From positions 55,001-119,000 of the forward strand of contig JAWDGP010001162.1 in NCBI GenBank assembly GCA_033675545.1: a stretch of DNA of 64,000 nt, in the 5' to 3' direction. The notes under the pieces were generated by a model. That model saw nothing but the letters and a program-made list of their open reading frames with translations, was not told the DNA's origin and made no database searches. This DNA is from Elysia crispata (lineage: Eukaryota; Mollusca; Gastropoda; Plakobranchidae). A program made the translations under genes and the position numbers. Below, piece by piece: positions 45,401 through 64,000 of the stretch (within the stretch, counting starts at the first letter, position 1; the number at the start of each line of letters is the position of its first letter).

Positions 45401-48400
45401 AAGAACATTCTCGTATGAAATATGGAATTCCTTTTCTAGATGAACCAATGAGATTTGATATAAATAAGAGTCAAAATTGTGTGATTGTCAGTCAACCTCT
45501 AGTCAGTCAGTCGCCATTTAGTCAAACTGTTGTTTATGAGTCAACCTGTTTTATGAACGTCAATCTTGAGTTGAGTAAACAGAATTGAATTTTATTGTTC
45601 TGATTAAACAGTTTGAGATTCCTACAAATGGACTTGTTATTTCCTACTGATGAGCCATGTAATTGGCTCAGTATATTTCATGCCCCTAGGCAATTGGAGA
45701 TTACTAAATCTGTTACAATCTTCTTTTCATAAAGTTATCACTTAATAAGGTGCTCTGCTCTTTAGTGTACCTGTTCATGCATCTCAATTCTTCTCCATAA
45801 AGTTAAACTACAAAGATATCACCCTCAACCAAATACAATATACATCTCATGCAATAATAGGTAGCCAACTCTGGGCTTATTAAAGTAAGGGTAAAAATTG
45901 AGAGTAAAAGTGACAAGTACCCTCCCCTTGAAATAATTTGATTGAGAGTAAAATTATTCAGATTTGCTGAGAAATAACTTCTTCATTTTTCTTACCCTAA
46001 GAGCAATATGAAAAATATTTAGCCATACCAAATGAGAAAGTATCTTGTTAGAGATTCTAGATAAAATCTTGTGTAGCATAAATTAAGAGACATTCTTCAT
46101 GTAGAGATTGGGGTAAAATATCCCCTCAAAGCTAAAACACACTTTATGCACTGCCTTGATGCTTAAACCTGCATCATTTATTTCAAATATTCTCAGAAGG
46201 ATAAGGTACCATTTGAAGGTCTGACGCACCTTGGTATAAAGTGATCAGATAATTATGATCAAATGTTGGCGGAGCAAAACAAAACAACTTGATGAAATTA
46301 ATTGTATATCAATTAAGATCTGCAGATCAAATCCTTGTTGCAGTATATAATGCCATCTACGTCTAGTCTACATTAAACTAAAAGTTCAGATTTTAAAAAT
46401 GTATATCCAAAATATATAGATTTTACAGAAGAATGTGAGAAGTACCTTAGAAAAAAAAGTTAAGGGCTATAAATAGTATAAGAGTTGACAATACAGGTGT
46501 ATAAATGATAGATTAAGTGGGCAAAGCTTAGGCCAGCTTAGAGCAGTGGGTTTTTATATTCAAGAGCTAGAATCACAAGGTTCTAATATCTATGTGAGAT
46601 CTGAAGATTAAGGGATTTAATATGTCTCAAAAGTGTTTAGTATTTCAAGTACACATCTCATAACATGGTACCAACAGACGTGCCTAAATTGCAATTTGTG
46701 AGGTGGCCTGCATTTTTCATGCTCAATGACTACTTCGAATAAATTTTGATTTCCATATTTTTTTAAAGCCCAACCCGTTCCATGCATAAAACAGTTGAAA
46801 TTTTTAGAATACTTTATTATTTGGCTGAGATATGACCCAAAACTTAACACAAGGCTGGGGAATGAGAAACTGAGAAAAATGTGTTTAAAGTTAGGGAAAT
46901 TTTTCATGCAGGGTTGCAGCTATTTGCACAGAAACACCATAAAGCATCTAAAGTTTCTTTGGGGCTTTGACACTATTTTTGACAAGATAGAAAAATGGTT
47001 GATAGCTCATAAGAAGCTTAAATGTGGGAAAACTTGAAAAATTGATTTTTTTTTTATGTCAGAAGCCCAATAGCTCAAAACAGTTACAATTTCTGACATG
47101 AGCCTGAAAACCCCAAGCCACCTCACATTTGTTCTTCACACCTCAGGGGCTCTGGATCTCCTCCCAATAGCTCAAAGAGGGAGAAACTGTCACCTTTTTA
47201 TTGGTTGATATTCTTATATAAGATATGAAGTCTGCCGAGTACATCCAAGGGGAGATTAGAAATTAGTGTCATTTCAAATCTATAGATAGTCTCGCTAGTG
47301 AATGGCAACGAAGCACCCAGCTTACAGCCTCAACACTTAAATTTAATGGAATCACAGAGCCCTGGTTATTGTCACAGCAAAACTTTATTCATTGGGTGTG
47401 CAGGAGGTGGGTCAATAAATTTTCTATATTTCTCTTTCCTATCATATGTGCCTCAGTTTGTGTTTAAAATTGAACCTAATTCCATTTCCAAACAAATAAA
47501 ATTGAATTATATTATTTATAATAAAAAATCATAACATCAGCTGGACTTGAGATTTAAATTCATTAAACTCACTTTTCTTTGTTACATAATCAGCTTGAAC
47601 TAAAAATATAAAAATAAAATAAACAAAAATAGCCTTCTCAAGTTGATGATTTGTGCCATAGTCTATTTTCCGCCTGTAGTTTTCTCCGAGAATCACTGTG
47701 AAGTGTTTCTGACACTGATAATTTGGATTGAAAGTTGGCACCTTGGACAATAAAGCCCATGCAATGATGCATGAAAATAACTAAACCAAATTATTTATTT
47801 ATAAAAATTCATAATTTATGAAACATGTCTCTTTTTTTTTTAAAGATTCATGAGCTCCAAGTCTGTATCTGTAAAGAATCTGTGAATAGAATCAACCACC
47901 AAACAAAAATCCAAAAATCTACTAGGCTACATAGTAGTTGATATTATCTAGACTGTAGATCTAGATCTAGATAGATCTTTGAGCTTAAAATTAAACATGA
48001 TGCGAAATAAAAGACTTTGAAAATCGGTAAATTTGCAGTTATCGGTCCTCACGTTAGGCTTAACAAATGAATATTTCTCTAATATTTTGAAATTTGTAGT
48101 TTAATGAGATTTTAGAGCAACACAAAAACGTTTATATCTTGAAAAACATTTAAATTGGCGACGAATGAAGTAAAAATAAACCCTTCATATTCGTGTTCAG
48201 CACATCAAATTAAGAAAAATACAATTTTAAAGCATAAAGTGAGTTGGCCAGATAACTGTAATAATAACCTAAGAATCTACATCTAAGTTTGGAGTAAGTC
48301 TGACAATCACAAACCGTTTTTTAGGGTGATTTTTCCAATTGTTTGATCAATAGAATGAAGAACTCCTGTGAATGTGGAGTTCACATCGTTGGAAATCGTG

Positions 48401-48477
48401 ATTGTGATACGGCAAGCCTTGGGAAGATGGATACTTTGTAATAAAACTTTTGATCTAGCCACACCTTCTGTTTCCAT
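23118..48477 (-). CDS. EXD1: EXD1, exonuclease 3'-5' domain-containing protein 1
   Basis: Fourteen exons with GT-AG introns and matching phases give 874 codons plus stop. The order is an N-terminal LSm-like domain (about residues 1-90: FTGVLHSIDQTIGKITLKN, then GSKLYGPQIYYCKDIL), a linker, a DEDD-type 3'-5' exonuclease fold (about 146-380), and a long polar, probably disordered tail (about 445-874). Family signatures are YIMNQHAVGVAVNG, ELIIFDILRLGDEAFKAGLQ, VIHDCRWLADLL, IFDTQVA and VWLVRPLPKKLLE. In animals EXD1 pairs with TDRD12 in the piRNA pathway and is reported to be an inactive nuclease that binds RNA. Here the first-motif D-x-E is A189-V-N191, while D244 of the second motif remains, so inactivity is inferred. 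Human EXD1 is much shorter (about 500 residues), the excess lying in the tail. Confidence 0.9.
24413..24444. repeat. (TC)n microsatellite in EXD1 intron 13
   Basis: A short pure TC run. On the EXD1 sense strand it is (GA)n. Confidence 0.95.
24830..25830 (-). other. Coding-like minus-strand patches, possible decayed gene
   Basis: Within EXD1 intron 13, several minus-strand patches in different frames look protein-like. They are TTRAFVNDRYLWSFKESDRI with WWTIETMNKKYP (~25800-25700), KTDKNKSKKRQHPKSN (~25270) and GSESDEDKENEFL (~24940). No family was recognised and stops or frameshifts separate them. A decayed retrocopy would explain them, but so could chance. Confidence 0.2.
28171..29121 (-). 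CDS. EXD1: EXD1 exon 13 (large, disordered tail)
   Basis: A 951-bp exon encoding about 317 residues rich in Ser, Gln, Asn and Lys, with no recognisable domain. It spans QSEDLQELKSYSEVSIVPA to HQGCSASTVF. The acceptor is TTCTTCACCAG and the donor GTAAGC. It accounts for much of the extra length over vertebrate EXD1. Confidence 0.88.
30003..30204 (-). CDS. EXD1: EXD1 exon 12
   Basis: It encodes VNSHLLPIAFTYIDKYVKNQ through KQRQSLGKE. The acceptor is TTTTCATCAG and the donor GTAAGT. It begins the polar C-terminal tail. Confidence 0.85.
30415..30603 (-). CDS. EXD1: EXD1 exon 11 (end of nuclease fold)
   Basis: It encodes KDEAVWLVRPLPKKLLEAA through VSGTVKDVEKCR. It aligns with the human PEVWFIRP...LLDEM segment after the nuclease core. 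The acceptor is AATTTAG after a T run; the donor is GTGAGT. Confidence 0.92.
31183..31646 (-). mobile_element. Partial LTR, copy 2 of the 8078-8716 family
   Basis: The reverse complement begins TGTCGTAATGCATTG at 31646 and follows the solo LTR through CTTCCTCACCCTTT, GGGTAGCG, TTAGTTGTATAAT and ATTCCTTTTCTGGATGATT to CTCTTGTGTTGGATT, where it stops. The 3' portion is missing. It interrupts the minisatellite. Confidence 0.75.
31780..33302 (-). mobile_element. 5'-truncated LINE, copy 2 (R2/RTE-X-like pol C-terminus)
   Basis: A longer copy of the element at 16627-17153. Minus-strand frames in order: 33238-32939 (a linker with LPLKSILEEYKCGKARLPA), 32908-32561 (post-RT region with SVYDLLPSNANLVRWG and the zinc-knuckle-like CPLCQGRQTTEHVLSSC), and 32397-32032 (VELTVPYENRMEEAHIYKRE to VGARGFVGSSVYDLLTKL). 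The frames are separated by shifts, so the copy is dead. The RT core itself is absent. The 3' end carries the tRNA-like module, an A run and a tail ending near GTAGGTAGAA, as in copy 1. Confidence 0.82.
31930..32018 (-). repeat. tRNA-like module, copy 2
   Basis: The reverse complement has a B box GGGTTCGAATCC (rc of 31941-31952) and a degenerate A box (GTAGTATAGCGC). It sits in the same position, relative to the LINE tail and A run, as copy 1. Confidence 0.6.
34011..35318. mobile_element. Non-autonomous TIR element, copy 1
   Basis: A pair of inverted ends, CAGACCTGCCACTC at 34011 and its complement ending at 35318, bounds 1.3 kb of AT-rich non-coding DNA. The subterminal sequence (a TTTCACAAA block, a GAT(T/A)(A/C)TTCCG-type word, then GAGTGGCAGGTCTG) matches copy 2 at 37436-39144. 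It splits the minisatellite. A clean target duplication was not resolved, so a hAT-like assignment is only a guess. Confidence 0.65.
35465..35608 (-). CDS. EXD1: EXD1 exon 10
   Basis: It encodes VANAFVYRSLNEGDWPRFVE through VRERCKE. It corresponds to the FDTQVADVLQ...LPNCITTL part of the vertebrate nuclease fold. The acceptor is TTCCAG and the donor GTCATA, a weak +3 to +6 match. Confidence 0.88.
35800..36290. repeat. ~24-27-bp minisatellite in EXD1 intron 9
   Basis: About 18 units of GTGATATACAATGAAGATGA CC(A/C)CA. The centre is the most homogeneous, and units at both edges are diverged and longer. Confidence 0.9.
36630..36710 (-). CDS. EXD1: EXD1 exon 9 (second nuclease motif)
   Basis: It encodes VIHDCRWLADLLRCQHNIS through NIFDTQ. 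It is nearly identical to the vertebrate VIHDCRWLSDCL...FDTQ and includes the retained D244. The acceptor is TTTTCGCAG and the donor GTAAAT. Confidence 0.93.
36907..37011 (-). CDS. EXD1: EXD1 exon 8
   Basis: It encodes IATDSELIIFDILRLGDEAF through VFETADVMK, a beta-strand and helix of the exonuclease fold. The acceptor is TGTTTCTAG and the donor GTATAA. The exon is phase 0 on both sides. Confidence 0.92.
37436..39144. mobile_element. Non-autonomous TIR element, copy 2
   Basis: The inverted ends CAGACCTGCC and GGCAGGTCTG and the right-subterminal block match copy 1 (34011-35318). The element is 1.7 kb and contains AGATCTAGATCT words but no open frame. It lies in EXD1 intron 7. Flanks ATAT and CATTAT leave the target duplication unclear. 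Confidence 0.65.
39220..39306 (-). CDS. EXD1: EXD1 exon 7 (first nuclease motif)
   Basis: It encodes IEYIMNQHAVGVAVNGQKLG then RDGVMSLLQ. The position of the catalytic D-x-E of DEDD nucleases reads A189-V-N191. The acceptor is CCAACAG and the donor GTCTGT. Phase 0 on both sides. Confidence 0.92.
40010..40101 (-). CDS. EXD1: EXD1 exon 6
   Basis: It encodes GIGSDEDNFEDFYENENYTL then ICRVCEKFYDA, leading into the nuclease fold. The acceptor is CCTCTAG and the donor GTGAGT. Confidence 0.88.
40218..41591 (-). mobile_element. Apparently intact mariner transposon
   Basis: A 1374-bp element with perfect 30-bp terminal inverted repeats beginning CGAGGGCAGGCTGATAATTA, flanked by TA at 40216-40217 and 41592-41593, as required for Tc1/mariner insertion. 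It carries one uninterrupted transposase gene. It lies in EXD1 intron 5 in the same orientation as EXD1. Perfect TIRs plus an open frame imply recent insertion. Confidence 0.95.
40333..41397 (-). CDS. Mariner transposase, full length (354 aa)
   Basis: This is a cut-and-paste DNA transposase of the mariner group. An N-terminal helix-turn-helix DNA-binding region (about residues 5-115) precedes the WVPRQL motif (127-132; WVPHEL in the family). The catalytic core follows: D166 in TGDESWVHHYDPE, D257 in HDNARPH, and D292 in YSPDLAPSDYYLF. There are 34 residues between the last two, which makes it DD34D. The length (354 aa) is typical, and the ATG lies about 190 bp inside the right inverted repeat. 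No stop or frameshift is visible, so it may still encode active enzyme. Activity itself is inferred. EXD1 exons on either side show that it is intronic. Confidence 0.95.
   Translation of the reverse strand: MATSNDLLIKQRSVIEFLAAEGCSAANIHARMKTVYGEMCISDCAVRKWVRIFKGEDPRDTILRDRKRSGRPLSASDTAHREKVDCMIRANRRVKQKEIADEVGISKERVHHIATTVLGYRKVSARWVPRQLTVEMKAQRKDMCTQLLERYNAEGEAFLQRIVTGDESWVHHYDPECKAQSMEYRHKTSPSPRKFKVVASARKVLFTVFWDMEGVVHMEFLEQGQTVNSERYISTLRALKLRLRRIRRDKDSVLQHDNARPHTSRQTQDALRQLELTTLPHPAYSPDLAPSDYYLFPQLKKYLKGHHYDNDEEVIADVRRWCRGQPSEFFADGVSQLVKRWRRCVDRDGDYIEK
42909..43027 (-). CDS. EXD1: EXD1 exon 5
   Basis: It encodes RAKQMYQHRKTQPPHLSRLR through ILRDELVDQ, a polar linker between the LSm-like and nuclease domains. 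The acceptor is TTAACAG and the donor GTCAGT. Confidence 0.82.
44357..44420 (-). CDS. EXD1: EXD1 exon 4
   Basis: It encodes MQVVSDVQEAPDSSPDSSKS followed by K and a split Arg codon. This is an acidic, Ser-rich linker. The acceptor is CTTTCAG and the donor GTAATT. It fits by phase rather than by similarity. Confidence 0.75.
44476..44745. repeat. ~72-bp minisatellite, about four units, EXD1 intron 3
   Basis: Units consist of AAAATCTACTGGTTTAATAT, TTCAAAAATGTCTGTTTTAC and AGTTCAACAACTGTTAGTCA TCCATC. They begin about 55 bp upstream (in plus coordinates) of exon 4. Confidence 0.9.
44868..44930 (-). CDS. EXD1: EXD1 exon 3 (end of LSm-like domain)
   Basis: It encodes ISTAGSKLYGPQIYYCKDIL then D. 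It aligns with the vertebrate PG(V/I)KLFFGHEIVDV segment, which closes the LSm-like fold. The acceptor is TTTTTTGCAG and the donor GTAAGT. Confidence 0.85.
45350..45717 (+). mobile_element. 5'-truncated LTR, copy 3
   Basis: It follows the solo LTR at 8078-8716 from TGATTGGTTAC through GGAATTCCTTTTCTAGATGA, TATAAATAAGAG and AGTCAGTC repeats to the shared end CTGTTACA. The first third of the LTR is absent. Confidence 0.75.
47573..47599 (-). CDS. EXD1: EXD1 exon 2 (27-bp micro-exon)
   Basis: It encodes VQADYVTKK between the two halves of the LSm-like domain. The acceptor is ATATTTTTAG and the donor a consensus GTGAGT. Phase 1 on both sides fits exons 1 and 3. Its small size makes it easy for gene finders to miss. 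Confidence 0.75.
48315..48477 (-). CDS. EXD1: EXD1 exon 1 (start codon, LSm-like domain)
   Basis: It encodes METEGVARSKVLLQSIHLPK, then ACRITITISNDVNSTFTGVL, then HSIDQTIGKITLKN. The strand pattern and FTGVLHSID...ITLKN match the LSm-like start of EXD1. The ATG was chosen because it is the first in frame before the domain. The donor is GTTTGT, with one base carried over. Confidence 0.85.
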
Positions 48478-50521
48478 GTTTCGGGACGCTGATATCTAAT
48501 TTAGATCTAGATTATAGATCTTCAGATTACAGTCAAGTGAGTCAACCCTAATACTAAAAAGAAGATGAAACCGCGAGTGATCTTAAAAAAAAGGACAACG
48601 GAAACGAAAGTAGATCTGAATGAAACCCAAGGAGCCACAAATAGTTTACTGGAGGTTATGTTGGTTCCTTCTCAGTTGATGTAAGAACAACAAAGACCAC
48701 AGGATGAGAAACGTTCCTTAATTTGTGGTAAAGACAGCACTTTTGCGTGCACATATGAACATGGTTGATTTAAAATTAGCTAGATCAAGGCCATATTCAA
48801 TTAGATTGAAATCTAGGTCTAATTCGATTATATTTTTTATTAGAATTCAAAGGGATTTTAAAAAAAGGGGGAAAATTTAAGCTAAAAACTTGATATGAAT
48901 AGAACAACAACATACATAAATTATATGTGCATTTCTAATTTGATAAAGATTCGTCGAAATCTGTATCGTTAAAATTTGAGGTTGCAACAAAGAAAATTAG
49001 AGCTTGGACAGAAATATTTTCCATTTGGATTAGGGGACAGGGAATCCGAAAATTATTAACAAAAATTTTCATATGGCCTCATTAAATGCATTTTTATCAG
49101 CCGGCCAAAAATAGAACCACAATAAGTAACAATTTTTGGTAATGCATGGCACTTGTCCCTACCTAACTCTGTGAATATACAGGACGTGGAGGGCTGGGCA
49201 AGGCATCTTGCGGTTGCCCCGCGTACAAAGCTAACCCTTGTTTCCAAGCTCTACGTCTGTAGCAATCAGACAAGTTCTTTAATGTGGGCTCGTGGACTTA
49301 ATGTGTCTCTCAAGATAGTGTGGAAAACTACTAACTGCACAAATCACACAAAACAAATTAGCTAATTGAATTGCTGTGATAACAAAACCAAAATAAGGCA
49401 CACAGGTAAGTTTGAAATTATCTATACTTGAGGTTTATCACATTGTAATAATCGTAAGAGAGCAACGAAAAAAAATAAGTAAATGTAAAGAACTACAAAC
49501 TCCAAATAAATCTTGAAAAATATCAATAGACCGACCCAATAATTAAAAGCGTGTAAACTAAAACCGAAGTACACATATATAAGCAGAATTTAACCCAAGA
49601 TTACACCACTGAACGTAAACTAATATAAAACAAAATTACTAAAAACCAAACTAGGAATTAAACTAAAACCAATATATATATAGTGCAAACTTAGTCGGTA
49701 TAGTCCCCATTCAAATACTTCCCCGGTTTCCCCAATCTACTTTCAAACTTTCCTCCACAAAGGTCAACGCCGACCGACGTGAGAAATTCTCCCCCTGCCA
49801 GCTGGACACCCGTTTCCCCAGACTATCTGAACCCGACCGAGATCATAGAAACAGTCCGTTACTTCTAACATCTTATGATCAAACAAACACAATTAGCATC
49901 TAGCTCCCCCAAATCTCCCAAGATTTTCTAATCAAAGAAAGTTAGTTGCATCTGCAGCCGACCGAAGTCAAGCTTCTCTGGCCAGCTGGACAGGAACAAA
50001 AGAAACATGAATACCGATGGTAATGTAACCTTTACAACATACTAAGAATTACATAGAATAGAAAGAAAGAAATCTCCAGAAGGGCGGAGAACCACTTTCG
50101 CGCCAATAAACAAATGACCAATAAAATTATAGCAAAATTAATGCAACAGGCAAGGGGTGTGCTTAGCTCCACACACAAGCTGTCATGTAGGCCCAACACA
50201 TACATGCACCAACCTCAAATGCAAAGTAAAATAAAATACGCCCCAAAATATAACTATTGTTAAGACCCTCTCATTAAACAAACTCAATCAAATCATAGAA
50301 CTCAATAACATAAAATTACTCAACAGACATCACCTAACTTTCTATCCGCTTACACATATATGTATATAAATATTTTCCGGAATACATATTTCCCAGCTAT
50401 TGTTATCAAATGGTTTAATTAATGTCAATTTTTTTTTCATTAGGAAATTTGGTCTAGAGATTTCCTTTGAGCTATTGGCCTTGATTTTTTTTTATTCCCC
50501 CCCAATTTCCCCTCCCCCTCT

Positions 50522-50609
<88 letters not shown>

Positions 50610-50924
50610 ACTTCTATTCTTTAACTTTCACTTTCTTTCATATTGTTTTTTTTTTTTAATTCAGATCTATTTAGAATACTTATCTAATTGTATTTTCACT
50701 TATTTATTTCTTAATAATCTTGTAAATACTTATTTAGTTTATTTTTAACACCGTATTTAAAAAAAAATATCCTATTTAATTTTTTTCTCGTGACTTTTTT
50801 TTTTTGACGTATTTATTATATTTTTTCTGTGAGTACATTTACATTATTCATTTTTTGGTATATCTTTCTATATATAACCTCTTTCATACAACTGCATACA
50901 TTTTTTTTCCTTTTTATAGTCTGT
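48478..50924. other. Divergent EXD1-CCDC22 intergenic region
   Basis: EXD1 and CCDC22 start codons face away from each other across 2.8 kb. No core promoter motif next to the EXD1 ATG is convincing. A GC-richer patch at about 49140-49250 and a C-rich patch at 49700-49850 look like pieces of unidentified repeats. I recognise no gene. Confidence 0.4.
50523..50605. repeat. (TC)n microsatellite
   Basis: A pure TC tract of about 80 bp following a CCTCCCCCTC stretch. Confidence 0.97.
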
Positions 50925-51159
<235 letters not shown>

Positions 51160-51275
51160 GGGGCGCGGCGGACAGGTACTATCCAGTTGACCCCGGTTGA
51201 TTTTATTTCACAAACGAGCTCCATAGCAGAACTGTAAATGGAACCCCCCCTCTTCAGTCTGAAGAAGAAATATAT

Positions 51276-51311
51276 CACCGGAAAGTCACATGACTTGCCG
51301 AGAGTTTCAAG
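51276..51311 (+). promoter_or_regulatory. Candidate CCDC22 promoter elements
   Basis: An ETS-like ACCGGAAAG and an E-box-like GTCACATGAC (51285-51294), one base from the CLEAR consensus GTCACGTGAC, lie just upstream of the ATG. Such motifs are common in housekeeping and endolysosomal gene promoters. Function is inferred, and chance is possible. Confidence 0.3.
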
Positions 51312-63884
<12,573 letters not shown>

Positions 63885-64000
63885 GTGAGGCAGAGAGGCA
63901 AGGAGAGCAGCATACTTTCTGTGCTATTGTAATAGCACTCAGCTCTGCTAAAAGTGGATTGTTTTTCTGTTCTTAATATTCTAACATTTCCAAAAATAAA

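Noticed and set aside
47530-47750. 73-codon minus-strand frame as an EXD1 exon
   Set aside because: In the phase set by exon 1 it meets TGA. Only the 27-bp segment inside it has good splice sites and joins exon 3.

Overview
This is AT-rich, intron-rich metazoan nuclear DNA. It carries parts of three animal genes whose exons join with consistent splice phases. Between them lie many minisatellites, long dinucleotide tracts and decayed mobile elements. A mollusc, probably a gastropod, is my best guess. It rests on overall texture, the abundance of AGATCTAGATCT-like words and R2/RTE-type LINE debris, and is inference rather than proof.

Layout. 1-11171: no exon recognised; probably a long NUP98 intron or flank, with a degenerate ~545-bp tandem duplication, a GC-rich island (about 6380-7370) and a solo LTR with a perfect 5-bp target duplication (8078-8716). 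11172-14811 (+): the last four coding exons of NUP98 (Nup96 C-terminus), then a 3' UTR with a tandem repeat and poly(A) signals near 16360. 16382-23117: convergent intergenic region with LINE debris, a tRNA-like module and a small TA-flanked MITE. 48477-23118 (-): EXD1, reconstructed as 14 coding exons whose lengths sum to 2625 bp (874 codons plus stop) without a frame break. Its introns hold an apparently intact mariner (40218-41591), two related TIR elements, and one minisatellite split by an LTR, a LINE and a DNA transposon. 48478-51311: divergent intergenic region, ending in a repeat shared with 17163-17340 and an (ACT)n array. 51312-63884+ (+): the first seven exons of CCDC22 (318 codons), continuing past the window. 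Intron 1 holds a Merlin/IS1016-type transposase with two frameshifts inside a TA-flanked TIR pair.

The genes act in different processes. NUP98 yields nuclear-pore proteins, EXD1 is a piRNA-pathway adaptor of the nuclease fold, and CCDC22 is a core CCC-complex (COMMD/CCDC22/CCDC93) endosomal recycling subunit. Nothing suggests they form a functional cluster. I found no wholly new biological system. The most unusual signals are: a minisatellite in CCDC22 intron 5 whose units copy the real 3' splice site of exon 6; two near-pure (TC)n tracts of about 1.2 and 0.9 kb in sense orientation inside introns; EXD1 with both first-motif catalytic acids replaced; and a LINE family with a tRNA-like module in its 3' region.
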